A stretch of 64,000 nucleotides of DNA from Bacillota bacterium (GTDB lineage Bacteria > Bacillota > Desulfotomaculia > Desulfotomaculales > Desulfohalotomaculaceae): positions 434,001 to 498,000 of the forward strand of contig VENI01000005.1 in the NCBI GenBank assembly GCA_009711615.1, in the 5' to 3' direction. The notes below the pieces were generated by a model, which was not told the DNA's origin, made no database searches, and saw only the letters and a program-made list of their open reading frames with translations. How positions within the stretch are numbered: the first letter of the stretch is position 1; every line of letters begins with the position of its first letter. Positions 18,643-28,222 of this stretch are shown piece after piece. Made by a program: the position numbers and the translations under genes.

Positions 18643-18765
18643 CGGGGCGGCGTGGAAACCGCCCCCTACTGTTCATATGTATGTAAGACAAGGGGACGGT
18701 TCCATCGTCTTCCCTTCGGCCCTTTGCTACGCTAAGGGGACGCTGGAACCGTCCCCTTGTCTAGA
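18643..18765. repeat. Two repeat types between pgk and gap
   Basis: A GGGGCGGCGTGGAAACCGCCCC-CTAC hairpin (about 18643-18669), almost identical to that at 14731. Then a full GACGGTTC-family unit (about 18686-18765), whose 19-nt outer arms AGACAAGGGGACGGTTCCA and TGGAACCGTCCCCTTGTCT are perfect reverse complements. The second unit ends against a degenerate ACCGCCCC-TTAC remnant. Confidence 0.85.
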
Positions 18766-18792
18766 AACCGCCCCTTACTTTATACTTTCCAA

Positions 18793-19863
18793 CTATTCCA
18801 GTCTATCTGCAATAAACTGAACTAAATCTAGTACTCTATTAGAATATCCCCACTCGTTGTCATAGAAGGCCACCACTTTAGCCATGTCACCCTCCATCAC
18901 CATGGTTGATAAAGCATCTACAATACAAGAATGGGGGTTACCGTTGTAGTCGGTTGATACCAGTGGCAAATCACTGTAAAGCATAATACCTTTTAATTCA
19001 TTCTCGGCAGCGGTCTTCAAAGTTTCGTTTAGTTCTTCCACACTAGTTGATTTTTCCAAATCACACACCAAGTCTACCACAGATACGTTAGGTGTTGGCA
19101 CCCGCATGGCAAATCCGTTCAATTTTCCGTCCAGTTCAGGCAGGACTAATGCCACCGCTTGTGCTGCACCAGTTGTGGTGGGAATAATAGACATGGCAGC
19201 TGCCCGGGCCCGGCGCAAATCTTTATGAGGTAAATCTAAAGTATTCTGGTCATTGGTGTAAGAGTGAACTGTAGTCATTAAACCCTTTTTAATACCAAAG
19301 TGGTCATTTATCACCTTGGCCACCGGCGCCAAACAGTTTGTAGTACAAGAAGCATTTGAAATAATGTGGTGTTTAGCAGGGTCATACTGGTCATCGTTAA
19401 CACCCATAACAACAGTTAAATCCGGCTCTTTGCCTGGAGCACTGATAACTACTTTCTTAGCTCCAGCCCTCAGGTGCTTAGCAGCATCATCACGCTTAGT
19501 AAACCTGCCGGTAGATTCCACAACAATGTCTACACCTAAGTCACCCCAAGGCAGTTTTTCTGGGTCAGCCTCAGCAAAAACCTTTACTTCTGTGCCACCC
19601 ACTATTAGTGAATCTTCAGTGGCATCAACATCTGCATCAAGAATACCATGTACAGAGTCATACTTTAGCAGGTGAGCCAATGTTTTAGAATATGTTAAGT
19701 CATTTACTGCCACAAAATCCAAGCCAGTTTTTTGCTCTGGAGCCTTAATACGACGAGATTTGTGATTTACACCCACCACTTCAAAAGCACCAGTTTCAAC
19801 AGCAGCTCTTAAAACTAACCGCCCTATTCTACCGAACCCGTTAATACCAACCTTTACAGTCAT
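18793..19863 (-). CDS. gap: Glyceraldehyde-3-phosphate dehydrogenase with N-terminal insert
   Basis: 356 residues from ATG 19863 (MTVKVGING); a GTG at 19872 is the alternative start behind AAGGGGATGG. Rossmann motif [10 protein letters not shown], catalytic Cys in NASCTTNC (about residue 173), [15 protein letters not shown] and NEWGYSNRV are all normal. Odd: about 21 extra residues ([21 protein letters not shown]) lie between FEVV and AVNDLT, just before the Asp that contacts the adenosine ribose of NAD. This explains the length excess over the usual 335 or so. Catalyses the NAD-linked oxidative step of glycolysis; first enzyme gene of the run, downstream of rpoN. No cggR repressor gene is present. 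Confidence 0.96.
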   Translation of the reverse strand: MTVKVGINGFGRIGRLVLRAAVETGAFEVVGVNHKSRRIKAPEQKTGLDFVAVNDLTYSKTLAHLLKYDSVHGILDADVDATEDSLIVGGTEVKVFAEADPEKLPWGDLGVDIVVESTGRFTKRDDAAKHLRAGAKKVVISAPGKEPDLTVVMGVNDDQYDPAKHHIISNASCTTNCLAPVAKVINDHFGIKKGLMTTVHSYTNDQNTLDLPHKDLRRARAAAMSIIPTTTGAAQAVALVLPELDGKLNGFAMRVPTPNVSVVDLVCDLEKSTSVEELNETLKTAAENELKGIMLYSDLPLVSTDYNGNPHSCIVDALSTMVMEGDMAKVVAFYDNEWGYSNRVLDLVQFIADRLE

Positions 19864-20025
19864 TGGTAACACCCATCCCCTTTCAAATGTTAGATAATAT
19901 TTGTCGTTTGTGTCATACTATTACTATTTATTATACTGTATGGTATCTCATAATTCCTGTTTTGTGATAAAAAATTTATTTTTTTAGTATTTAGAAGATA
20001 GAATGCTTGCATCCATATTTTTTCT

Positions 20026-20055
20026 TATTCTGACTCCTGAATTCTGACTTCTAAG
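20026..20055. repeat. CTGACTCCTGA-type repeat
   Basis: TTATTCTGACTCCTGAATTCTGACTTCT directly beyond the rpoN stop. Member of the dispersed family also found at about 14857, 24888, 31127, 48178, 50523, 52541, 53340 and 63246. Confidence 0.85.
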
Positions 20056-20061
20056 GTTCTA

Positions 20062-21474
20062 TTAATATCTTTTGCGTTTTCCGGCTGATGGAATTTGTAA
20101 CTCTTCCCGATATTTGTTAACAGTACGGCGAGATATTTTGAAACCCTGCTCAGCTAACAAATTTGCTATTTTCTGATCACTGTAAGGTCTTTTTGAATCC
20201 TCACCGGCAATAATCTCCTGAAGCAGCTTCTTTATACTGGTGGCGGAAACTTGCTCCCCACCTTTACTCTTAATACCGGTGGAGAAAAAATATTTCATTT
20301 CAAAAACACCTCTGGGCGTCTGCATGTACTTATTAGCGGTAGCCCTACTCACTGTAGATTCATGCAATTCCAGTTCAGAGGCAATATCTTTTAAACTGAG
20401 CGGTTTTAAGTGCTTAACACCACAATCTAAAAATTCTTTTTGCCTTTTCACCAATTCATTGGCTACTCTGTACAATGTTAACCGCCTTTGTTCTATACTG
20501 CGTACCAGCCACATGGCCGAGTTAAGTTTTGACTCTACATACTTTCGGGCCTCTCCAGTAACCTGCGGGTCATTTTTCTGTACCGTCCTTCGGTAAAAAT
20601 TACTCACTTTAATACGTGGCGCAGTAATATCATTTACTAGAATTATGTACTCGTTATCAATCTTCTCCACCACCAAGTCTGGAACAATGTAACGGGTATC
20701 ATTGGGGCCAGAAAATTGGCGCCCAGGTTTAGGATCCAATATCTTTAGCTTGTCTGCTGTCTCTTGCACCGTTTTTACACTAACCTGCAACTTAGCGGCT
20801 ATTTTATCCAATCGTCCCTGGGCCAATTCGGATAAATGATTTTTTATTATCTCCTGCAGTAAAGAGTCGTCTAAATTCAAGTGTTTAACTTGCAGCAGCA
20901 GGCATTCATCCAACGTACGGGCACCTACCCCGATTGGCTCAAAAGATTGCACCACTTCCAACGCCCTCAAAATTTGTTCCTGGGCAACTTCCATTTCTTG
21001 AGATATTCCATCTATACTTTCATTTAAGTAACCATTGTTATCTAGGGAGTGGATAAGGTACTCCACTATATCACTTAATTCTTTGGGGCAATTGGAAATA
21101 ACTAATTGTAAATTTAAATGCTCGGCTAAACTAGGGGCCTTAGCGGTAAATGCTTCGAAGCCATATTCCTGAGATTTTACCTCCCGTGGTACGGCAGGGT
21201 AGCCTAAATCACTGCTGTCATTAAAATATTCCTGCCAGTCAATATCGTAGTTATTTTCATCCCCCTGCGGCTCTTCAGCTTCCTTTTCGCCCGAAGTCCC
21301 CCCTTCTGCCCCGTCATCAGTTAGCTCTAAAACGGGGTTCTCTTGCAGTTCTTGATCAATGTATTGGGTTAATTCAATTGATGACATTTGCAGTACTTTA
21401 ATAGCTTGACGCAATTCCGGTGTCATTATTAATTTTTGGCTTTGCTCGATCTGTAATCCGAAATCTAAACGCAA
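20062..21474 (-). CDS. rpoN: RNA polymerase sigma-54 factor
   Basis: 470 residues. Region I is the Gln/Leu-rich activator-interacting part (GLQIEQSQKLIMTPELRQAI, LQMSSIELTQYI); an acidic linker follows. Then come the core-binding region, the helix-turn-helix (SLKDIASELELHESTVSRATANKYM) and the RpoN box SRRTVNKYREEL near the C-terminus that reads the -24 element. Requires AAA+ activators, none in this window. Upstream of gap on the same strand with a gap of about 190 nt, so it may or may not be in the same operon. Confidence 0.96.
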   Translation of the reverse strand: MRLDFGLQIEQSQKLIMTPELRQAIKVLQMSSIELTQYIDQELQENPVLELTDDGAEGGTSGEKEAEEPQGDENNYDIDWQEYFNDSSDLGYPAVPREVKSQEYGFEAFTAKAPSLAEHLNLQLVISNCPKELSDIVEYLIHSLDNNGYLNESIDGISQEMEVAQEQILRALEVVQSFEPIGVGARTLDECLLLQVKHLNLDDSLLQEIIKNHLSELAQGRLDKIAAKLQVSVKTVQETADKLKILDPKPGRQFSGPNDTRYIVPDLVVEKIDNEYIILVNDITAPRIKVSNFYRRTVQKNDPQVTGEARKYVESKLNSAMWLVRSIEQRRLTLYRVANELVKRQKEFLDCGVKHLKPLSLKDIASELELHESTVSRATANKYMQTPRGVFEMKYFFSTGIKSKGGEQVSATSIKKLLQEIIAGEDSKRPYSDQKIANLLAEQGFKISRRTVNKYREELQIPSAGKRKRY

Positions 21475-21547
21475 GCTATTTCACTCCCTTAGTTTATCCA
21501 GCACAATAATAACAATGCACCTAAAATGATGTCCGGTAAAGTGCGAT

Positions 21548-22144
21548 TTAAAGTAAACTTTCCACCCGATAGGTTTGCCTTCTATTAATTATTATTACTG
21601 ATAAGGCCACTGAAAACAGCACTGCTGATACTGCTGCAAAACTCAGCTGGTCACTGGCGTATAAATATGGGTGCAGACCAAGTATGTAATCCATTGCATC
21701 GTTAAAAAACATCCACCCGCCGGCTACCAGTGCCGCCCCGGTGGGAATAAACATGCTACGCCAGTACCAAACAGCCTGTGCTACCATTCCCAAGTGGGAT
21801 ACCCATAACATCACTATCATCCATTGAATGTCGCCATGCATTATCCAATAATGGCTGATTAAAGCCACCGCCCATAAACCGTACTTAATGCACGTTGTTA
21901 AAGCAACTGCCATTAGTATGGGAAAACGCCAGCCCAACAAAACCGACAGCAGCGCCAACGCAAACAGTGTCGTAGAAAGGGGACTGTCCGGTACCACCGG
22001 CCAATAGTATATCGGCGTACTGAGTAGTTGCTGTTGATACCAGTAGTAGCCGTATAATGAACCAAAGAAATTAATTATAATCAGCACCAACACAAAACCA
22101 GGGTGCCAAGGATTCTGCCATAACTTTTTAATTATGTCTAACAT
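21548..22144 (-). CDS. DUF1405 family membrane protein
   Basis: 198 residues from ATG 22144 behind GGAGG. The frame extends upstream only through repeat DNA, which is not considered coding. Five to six membrane segments; starts with the family-typical KKLWQNPWHPGFVLVLIIINFFGSLYGYYWY, and has HYWIMHGDIQWMIVMLWVSH and DYILGLHPYLY. DUF1405 (YpjA-type) proteins are integral membrane proteins of unknown function in Firmicutes. Confidence 0.88.
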   Translation of the reverse strand: MLDIIKKLWQNPWHPGFVLVLIIINFFGSLYGYYWYQQQLLSTPIYYWPVVPDSPLSTTLFALALLSVLLGWRFPILMAVALTTCIKYGLWAVALISHYWIMHGDIQWMIVMLWVSHLGMVAQAVWYWRSMFIPTGAALVAGGWMFFNDAMDYILGLHPYLYASDQLSFAAVSAVLFSVALSVIIINRRQTYRVESLL

Positions 22145-22155
22145 AATAACCTCCA

Positions 22156-22402
22156 AAAGACACGGGGACGGTTCTTTTGTCTGCGTTTCGTTTTGTTCCT
22201 GAAGACACGGGGACGGTTCCATCGTCTTCCCTATGGCCCTTCGCTGCGCTTCGGGGACGCTGGAACCGTCCCCATGTCTTTGTCTGCGTTTCGGCGCTTT
22301 GGGGACGCTGTGTTCGTTCCCGCTCCGAGACACGGGGACGGTTCCATTGTCTGCCCTTCGGCCTTCGCTGCGCTCGGGACACTGGAACCGTCCCCGTGTC
22401 TC
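22156..22402. repeat. Array of GACGGTTC-family palindromic repeats
   Basis: About 250 nt made of at least three partial or full units, each starting (A)GACACGGGGACGGTTC and ending GGAACCGTCCCC(A/G)TGTCT, with central TTCGGCCTTCGCTGCG-like parts. Longest stretch of this family in the window. It sits between the DUF1405 gene and the acyltransferase gene. Confidence 0.85.
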
Positions 22403-22407
22403 TCCGC

Positions 22408-22899
22408 TCAGCCGTGTGTCTTCTTTATAATTCTTGCTGGGACTCCGCCTACCATTACTCCTGGTGGTACGTCTTTTGTTACCACTGAACCGGCGGCTAC
22501 TACACTGCCGTCACCAATGGTAACGCCGGGCAGTATGGTGGCGTTAGCACCAAGCATTACCTCGTCACCTATGTTCACCCTGCCAATACGATATTCCTTC
22601 ACCAGAAATTCATGGGTGAGTATAGTGACATTGTAACCAATAACACTATTACTACCAATGGTAATTAAGTGTGGCAAGAAAATATCAAACATCGCCATTA
22701 ATCCCACCGAAACATCTTTACCCACTTTCATTCCCAGCAGATGACGGTAGCAAAAGTTTTTCAGCCTTAAAAAAGGGAGAACTCGACACAATGTGATAAT
22801 TATAAAATTATATGAAGCCCTGGCCAGTCCACATACCTGGCCCATGCTATGCATGGAATTCTTTCCGTTGGATACACGGTGGCTTTTCACATCCCTCAT
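22408..22899 (-). CDS. Left-handed beta-helix (hexapeptide) acyltransferase
   Basis: 163 residues; ATG at 22899 overlaps the end of the upstream MBL gene by 4 nt, suggesting translational coupling. Hexapeptide repeats run through the second half ([45 protein letters not shown]) and it ends [17 protein letters not shown] as in maltose/galactoside O-acetyltransferases. An N-terminal amphipathic or hydrophobic part ([13 protein letters not shown]) may attach it to the membrane. The acceptor is unknown. Confidence 0.88.
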   Translation of the reverse strand: MRDVKSHRVSNGKNSMHSMGQVCGLARASYNFIIITLCRVLPFLRLKNFCYRHLLGMKVGKDVSVGLMAMFDIFLPHLITIGSNSVIGYNVTILTHEFLVKEYRIGRVNIGDEVMLGANATILPGVTIGDGSVVAAGSVVTKDVPPGVMVGGVPARIIKKTHG

Positions 22900-23891
22900 T
22901 TCTTAACCCCCACCCCGAGCAGTAATGCCTCTAAATCATGTTCTGCACCATCGTAAGCAGAAACAGTTTTCACACCGGTGACATCTTCTACATATTTGGC
23001 CATTAGCGGGCGTAAGTCTGTTGGTTTCACGCAACTGTGGTTAAAATGAGTTAAAAAACAAAGTTTCACCTTAGAGTCTTGCAACAAATGAGCCAAGCCC
23101 AGAGTCGTTATGTGCCGGTGGGCCCAGACATTGTGGGTGGTAACATTGGCCACCAATACATCCACCTTGGAAAAAGTTTCCTTAATATCTCGGCGCACTT
23201 CCACTATATCTACCAAATCCATTATTGGTCCGGTGGGTCCTACCTTCTTAATGCCATCAGGGGTAGAGTATTTGCTTATGTAACTTGTATCGCTGGTGTA
23301 ACCTATGGTTAGCCCCCCAGCTTCCATTACAAAACCAAAGTTCATTACACTATGATAGGCTAAAACCGGATTAATAACAACATTCTTTATCTTTATTGGT
23401 TTATGTTGTTGTAACGATATAACTTCCGGGCCACCCTTGTAGCCACCGTATGATAAAGCACCCTGGTGGTATTGGCTTACCAACTGTTCTGCCTCTAATA
23501 CATTAGATGGGGCCAATAGATAACCACGCCGAGTATACATCGCCCAGCACATAGCCTCCACCACCCCTTCTGCCCCACCGTAATGATCCAGATGACCATG
23601 GGATACAAAGACAGCATCCAGACTACCCAAATCAAAATCCATTTCATGGGCACGTACAACCGCACCAGGACCGGGATCTACATACATGCACATCCCAGCA
23701 ACTTCAAGAACAAAGCCGGCTGTACGGGGGGTTTGTGTAAAAGTGGCTTCTGGGTTTCCTCCCGTGCCCATAAATCTTATACGGTAACCCTTGGGTATGG
23801 TAATTTCATCTCTTTTTCTGTACCGCCAAAAATGCTCCTTTACCGCCTGACTGGTGTTTTCTCTTAACAGGCGATCAAGGTTTTCCGGCAA
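22896..23891 (-). CDS. Metallo-beta-lactamase-fold hydrolase
   Basis: 331 residues; TTG start, overlapping the end of whiA by 17 nt. Metal motif [10 protein letters not shown] with further ligands expected in [19 protein letters not shown] and LTHFNHS; residues 35-70 form the first beta strands ([11 protein letters not shown]). A ribonuclease Z/phosphodiesterase-like relative within the MBL superfamily, exact subfamily not recognised. Coupled to whiA upstream and to the acyltransferase downstream. Confidence 0.85.
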   Translation of the reverse strand: MPENLDRLLRENTSQAVKEHFWRYRKRDEITIPKGYRIRFMGTGGNPEATFTQTPRTAGFVLEVAGMCMYVDPGPGAVVRAHEMDFDLGSLDAVFVSHGHLDHYGGAEGVVEAMCWAMYTRRGYLLAPSNVLEAEQLVSQYHQGALSYGGYKGGPEVISLQQHKPIKIKNVVINPVLAYHSVMNFGFVMEAGGLTIGYTSDTSYISKYSTPDGIKKVGPTGPIMDLVDIVEVRRDIKETFSKVDVLVANVTTHNVWAHRHITTLGLAHLLQDSKVKLCFLTHFNHSCVKPTDLRPLMAKYVEDVTGVKTVSAYDGAEHDLEALLLGVGVKK

Positions 23892-24840
23892 ACCTAACCT
23901 TACCTTTCTTCCGCAAGTCGTTAGCTATTTTGTCCAGTTTACGCATGCGGTGATTAATGCCAGATTTGCCTACAGGTGGATTCATCATTTCACCCAGTTC
24001 CTTTAAACTGATATCTGGATGGGCAATACGCAATTCAGCAGTTTCTTTTAAAACAGGCGGCAGTTTATCTAGGCCTATGATAGCGGCAATATATCTTATA
24101 TTCTCCTGCTGACGCATAGCAGCATTAATAGTTTTGTTTAAATTGGCGGTCTCACAATTTACCAGTCGATTCACTTTGTTTCGCATACCTTTATAGATAC
24201 GCACATTCTCAAAGTCTAAAAGGGCAGTATGGGCGCCCATAATACTTAGGCACTCCCCTATTTGGTCACTTTCTTTAAGGTATACAACATACCAGTTTTT
24301 ACGAGTACTTATTTTAGCCTCAAGGCCCATGTTTTGCATAATCTCGCTGATTTCTTTAGCGTGCTCGGCATCGGTGGAGATAAGTTCTAAATGATATGTT
24401 CCTTCAGGGTTGCTAATGGAACCGCCACCTAAAAACACTCCGCGCAGATATGAACGGCGACAGCATATTTTTGTTAACATACTGGGCAATATTTTTGTGC
24501 TGGGCAGGTTGCTCTCTTTATCCCACATGCCCAGTTTAACCAAAGCCTGTTTAACTTCCGGCCGTGGAGGAATACGCACCAGATACACATTATTCTTCTT
24601 TAGCCTAACTTTGCGCTGTACCATTACTTCAGATCGCAGCCCAAACAGTTTTTTAAATAACGTTAGAACTTTGCGAGCAACCCCGGCATTTTCCGTAACT
24701 ACAGTAACAGCCATCATTCGCCCAGCAATGTGTATGCTGCCGTCCATTTTTATTAGTGCTGCCAGTTCAGACAACTGACAGCATTTTTTAGGGCCGGTAA
24801 CCCTGGCCAGTTCATCTTTAGTTATTACAGAAAAAGACAT
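23875..24840 (-). CDS. whiA: Sporulation/division transcription regulator WhiA
   Basis: 321 residues from ATG 24840 (MSFSVITKDELARV), the usual WhiA start. The N-terminal LAGLIDADG-like domain has SELAALIKMDGSIHI and SYLRGVFLGGGSISNPE (homing-endonuclease fold without activity). The C-terminal helix-turn-helix contains LKELGEMMNPPVGKSGINHR followed by RKLDKIA. In Firmicutes it affects cell division and chromosome segregation. Order yvcK-whiA as in B. subtilis. Confidence 0.96.
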   Translation of the reverse strand: MSFSVITKDELARVTGPKKCCQLSELAALIKMDGSIHIAGRMMAVTVVTENAGVARKVLTLFKKLFGLRSEVMVQRKVRLKKNNVYLVRIPPRPEVKQALVKLGMWDKESNLPSTKILPSMLTKICCRRSYLRGVFLGGGSISNPEGTYHLELISTDAEHAKEISEIMQNMGLEAKISTRKNWYVVYLKESDQIGECLSIMGAHTALLDFENVRIYKGMRNKVNRLVNCETANLNKTINAAMRQQENIRYIAAIIGLDKLPPVLKETAELRIAHPDISLKELGEMMNPPVGKSGINHRMRKLDKIANDLRKKGKVRFAGKP

Positions 24841-24887
24841 GGCAACAACCCCACTTTCTGCCACTGACAATTATAACATACTTATTT

Positions 24888-24953
24888 AGAATTCAGTATT
24901 CGGGAGTCAGAATTCAAAATAAATTCTTACTCCTGACTTCTGGCCCCTGAACT
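24888..24953. repeat. CTGACTCCTGA-type repeat overlapping the yvcK stop
   Basis: Two converging units: AATTCAGTATTCGGGAGTCAGAATTC and TTCTTACTCCTGACTTCTGGCCCCTGA. The second overlaps the last seven or eight codons and the stop of yvcK, so the protein tail SGARSQE is repeat-encoded. Confidence 0.8.
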
Positions 24954-26258
24954 AACATACTTTCTTAAAAACCTTACCCGTTCAGAAGGGGTTTTTGATA
25001 CAAATATTAGCTTAATAATTGCCCTGGCCAGTTTTTGCGGATGGTGCCGCACCACATTGGTTTCCTGTACCAAATCTTCTGCAATTGCCTTTACACCCAT
25101 ACGTTCCAACTTCTTTATGTTTGCTTGTACCGGTGCCGCTCCCTCGCTTCTGTAGCGTTCTATTAACCGCTCAGGAATTTCTTCACTATTTACCATTATG
25201 TAATCCAGCAGTCTGCCACCATGCCGTTCAATGGCCTTAAGGTGGTCACTGGCGGTATAATTTTTAGTCTCCCCCGGTTGAGTCATAACATTACACACAT
25301 AAACCTTCATTGCTTTTGACAGCCCAATGGCATCAGGAACGCCCTCAATTAACAGGTTCGGCAGAACACTGGTATAAAGGCTGCCCGGTCCCAGTATAAT
25401 GGCATCGGCTTCTTTAATCGCTTCCAGCGTTTCCGGTAGCGGTTGACACTCTTTTGGTTCTAAAAAAATACGCCTTATTTTTTTAGAACTCTTAGAAACA
25501 GAACTCTCGCCCCGCACTTCCGTACCATCGGTCAATTCTGCACCCATAACCACATTCTGCAGAGTAGATGGCAACACTTTTCCACGAATGGCCAATACTT
25601 TCGACAGTTCTCGCACGCCGCTATAAAAACCTCCTGACAAGTCAGATAAAGCTACCAAAAATAGATTACCCAAACTGTGTCCAGCTATGTCACCACCGGT
25701 AAAACGATACTGCAGCACTTGTTCCATGGAACTCTCCTTATCTGCCAGCGCCACCAGACAGTTTCTAATATCCCCCGGCGGCAAGATCCCTAATTCCCCC
25801 CGCAAGCGCCCGGAACTGCCACCATCGTCTGTGACAGTGACAATGGCGGTTATATTGCTGGTGTATTCCTTTATTCCCTTGAGCAGGGTTGATAAACCGG
25901 TTCCTCCGCCAATAACCACTATTTTAGGCCCATACTGCAGGTATCGCCGAGTATAAATGGCATCCACTACACTTCCCGCTTCCATTGGTGACAATTCCCC
26001 CACCACCACCCTGAAAGTCCTGTGCAATGCATAGCCCGCCATTAAAAGACCCGTGGTTATTAAAATGATTCCTGCTAACCAATTAGCAATACCCAATCTG
26101 GTTTCGGTAAGCATGATAGCTATTTCTGAAACACCGTGAAAAAATTGCGGATAAAAAAAACCTATCCCAAGGGCTACCAGCATGGTGCTAGCTAATCCTA
26201 ATGTAAGCCAGCGTTTTATGCCCATGCCCGGGTATAACCATTTAATAGTCTTCCACAC
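24927..26258 (-). CDS. yvcK: YvcK-type protein (CofD family, gluconeogenesis factor)
   Basis: 443 residues, GTG start about 10 nt after AGGAG. Two N-terminal membrane helices (about 17-38 and 55-77), which B. subtilis YvcK lacks, then the CofD-like domain with VVIGGGTGLSTLLKGIK, VTVTDDGGSSGRLR, ILPPGDIRNCL, FTGGDIAGHSLGNL and AIILGPGSLYTSVLPNL. Needed in B. subtilis for growth on gluconeogenic carbon sources and for cell shape; binds UDP-sugars there. Directly downstream of rapZ. Confidence 0.94.
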   Translation of the reverse strand: MWKTIKWLYPGMGIKRWLTLGLASTMLVALGIGFFYPQFFHGVSEIAIMLTETRLGIANWLAGIILITTGLLMAGYALHRTFRVVVGELSPMEAGSVVDAIYTRRYLQYGPKIVVIGGGTGLSTLLKGIKEYTSNITAIVTVTDDGGSSGRLRGELGILPPGDIRNCLVALADKESSMEQVLQYRFTGGDIAGHSLGNLFLVALSDLSGGFYSGVRELSKVLAIRGKVLPSTLQNVVMGAELTDGTEVRGESSVSKSSKKIRRIFLEPKECQPLPETLEAIKEADAIILGPGSLYTSVLPNLLIEGVPDAIGLSKAMKVYVCNVMTQPGETKNYTASDHLKAIERHGGRLLDYIMVNSEEIPERLIERYRSEGAAPVQANIKKLERMGVKAIAEDLVQETNVVRHHPQKLARAIIKLIFVSKTPSERVRFLRKYVSSGARSQE

Positions 26259-26271
26259 AGAAATAACACTC

Positions 26272-27123
26272 CTAGTTTTCTTTTATATCCCGATGTCTCA
26301 CAGCCACTTTATATCCTTTCTCCCGCAGCAAACTGCCCAGCCAATTTGCCAGAGTCACTGAGCGGTGCATGCCACCAGTGCAGCCAATGGCTATCATTAA
26401 AGTAGCTTTACCTTCTTTAATGTAATGCGGTATCAGAAACTCCACCATCTTGGCATATTTGTCTTGAAACTCAGAGGTTATTTCCGAACTGCACACATGC
26501 TGCTGCACCTTGGGGTCATTACCGGTAAGCGGTCGTAATTCAGGAATGTAGTAAGGATTAGGCAAAAAGCGCACATCCATCACTAAATCAGCATCCAGCG
26601 GTATACCGTGTTTATATCCAAAGGACATTACCGTGATGAACAAATCCTCATCAGACCTGGATTCGCCGTAAATACTGTTAATTTCAGTTTTAAGCTGCTT
26701 TTCTGTAAGGTTGGAGGTGTCAATTATTTTATTGGCCCTTCCCCGCAATTCACTTAGCAGGGTCCGTTCCTCCTTAATGTCTTCCAGTATTTCCCCACCG
26801 GAAAGAGGATGTCGGCGGCGGGATGCTTTATAGCGACGCACCAAGGTCTCGTTAGAGGCTTCTAAAAATAGTATTTCATAGGCGGCATTTTTATTATCCA
26901 AGTCTCGAAGTACATCAAAAACATTGTCAAAAAATTCGCCCCCGCGAATGTCCACAACCAGTGCAATTTTATTCATGGTGGACTGTTCACAAAGCTCTGC
27001 GAATTTTGGAATAAGGGTTGGGGGTAGGTTGTCCACCACAAAAAAGCCCAGATCTTCCAGGCTCCGTACAGCTGTAGTTTTCCCCGCACCGGAAAGACCG
27101 GTAACAATTAATAAGTTGGACAT
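26272..27123 (-). CDS. rapZ: RapZ/YvcJ P-loop protein
   Basis: 283 residues. Walker [11 protein letters not shown] at the start, a [10 protein letters not shown] segment, [36 protein letters not shown], and the C-terminal [14 protein letters not shown]. In E. coli the orthologue is an RNA-binding adaptor controlling glucosamine-6-phosphate synthase; in Bacillus it is a nucleotide-binding protein linked to competence. Its start overlaps the end of the upstream glucokinase by 16 nt. Confidence 0.96.
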   Translation of the reverse strand: MSNLLIVTGLSGAGKTTAVRSLEDLGFFVVDNLPPTLIPKFAELCEQSTMNKIALVVDIRGGEFFDNVFDVLRDLDNKNAAYEILFLEASNETLVRRYKASRRRHPLSGGEILEDIKEERTLLSELRGRANKIIDTSNLTEKQLKTEINSIYGESRSDEDLFITVMSFGYKHGIPLDADLVMDVRFLPNPYYIPELRPLTGNDPKVQQHVCSSEITSEFQDKYAKMVEFLIPHYIKEGKATLMIAIGCTGGMHRSVTLANWLGSLLREKGYKVAVRHRDIKEN

Positions 27124-28103
27124 GGTAATTCTCCTTCATTCTTATTGACACTATTCAAAGCTAAGGCCACTGCGCCCATTGCCCCTGCCTTGGAGCCTAA
27201 AGCTGCCGGTAAAATCTGCAGTGCCTTAAATGGAATATCAAAACATCTGTCTTTTAGTTCCCGTTCCATTCCCGGCCAGATTAAGTCTTTGCTTTCCATC
27301 ACCCCACCGCCCAGAACCACCGAGGGAGGGTTTAGGATGTTCACCACATTGGCTATCCCAATACCCAGGGCTCTGGCTGCATCACTTATTATTTGCAATG
27401 CTTCCGGGTCTCCTTGCTTGGCTGACTCTGCCACTACTTGGGCACTGACAGCACTTTTTTCTCCCCCAGCAACCTGTAGTATAGCACTACCATTCCCTTC
27501 TTCTATCAACTCCACTGCCGCCCGCCCAATGGCGGTGCCTGATGCCAGAGCTTCAAGGCAGCCGTAATTCCCGCAGGTACATCGAGGTCCCCCGGGCATA
27601 ATGGTCATGTGCCCTATTTCCCCAGCACCATCGGATATTCCGTGGTATATCTGTCCGTTAATGATAATACCGCCACCCACTCCGGTACTAACCGTTATGT
27701 AAACCATATCCCCGCTGGCATTGGCTGCCCCAAAGGCATATTCTCCCAGTGCAGCGGCATTGGCATCGTTTTCTATGTATACCGGCACCTGCAAACGGTT
27801 CTGCAGCATCTCTTTTAACGGAACGCCGTGCCAGTTTAAGTTATTGGAAAAATGTACAACTCCCTGTTTGGTATCCAATTCCGGACCTGGTACCCCCAAC
27901 GCCACCGCTACCAGGTTTGCTGGTTCAACACCGCATTGCTGCTGAACTGTTGCAATACTTTCTAAAATCCGTTCAATCACTTTTTCCGGGCCATCTTGAG
28001 CTTCCGTAGGTAATTTTATCTCAGCGCTAATATTACCTGACATAGCCGCCAGTATTGTTAATATTTTTGTACCACCCAAATCCACGCCGATAACGTATTT
28101 CAT
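27108..28103 (-). CDS. ROK-family glucokinase
   Basis: 331 residues; ATG behind AAGGAGG. ATPase fold: [10 protein letters not shown] (phosphate 1), [10 protein letters not shown], sugar-binding [17 protein letters not shown] with the catalytic Asp, [17 protein letters not shown], the zinc site [15 protein letters not shown] with a preceding GHMTI, and VVLGGGVM. The typical fold and size of Firmicute GlcK, phosphorylating glucose with ATP; other hexoses are possible. Confidence 0.92.
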   Translation of the reverse strand: MKYVIGVDLGGTKILTILAAMSGNISAEIKLPTEAQDGPEKVIERILESIATVQQQCGVEPANLVAVALGVPGPELDTKQGVVHFSNNLNWHGVPLKEMLQNRLQVPVYIENDANAAALGEYAFGAANASGDMVYITVSTGVGGGIIINGQIYHGISDGAGEIGHMTIMPGGPRCTCGNYGCLEALASGTAIGRAAVELIEEGNGSAILQVAGGEKSAVSAQVVAESAKQGDPEALQIISDAARALGIGIANVVNILNPPSVVLGGGVMESKDLIWPGMERELKDRCFDIPFKALQILPAALGSKAGAMGAVALALNSVNKNEGELPCPTY

Positions 28104-28125
28104 GATAGCCCTCCTTTGGGGGAAT

Positions 28126-28222
28126 GAAAAATTAAAAATGTAAAATGAATAATGTCTGTATAAATAATATCTTTCGCCTTTCTATGATTTACATTTTTCA
28201 TTATTAATTTTTCATTTTTCAT
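28126..28222. repeat. AATGAAAAAT-type inverted repeat
   Basis: An AT-rich inverted repeat: GGAATGAAAAATTAAAAATG on the left and CATTATTAATTTTTCATTTTTCATTC on the right (plus strand). On the minus strand the right arm reads GAATGAAAAATGAAAAATTA and contains the stop codon of the HAD gene. A related unit forms the end of uvrC (about 29190-29206) and another lies near 29037. Confidence 0.7.

Noticed and set aside
22145..22382. N-terminal extension of the DUF1405 frame and an overlapping 84-codon frame
   Set aside because: Made of the GACGGTTC repeat array; the ATG at 22144 has GGAGG and starts with the family N-terminus.
22156..22402. CRISPR-like array
   Set aside because: Units are palindromic, of unequal length and without regular unique spacers; no cas genes.
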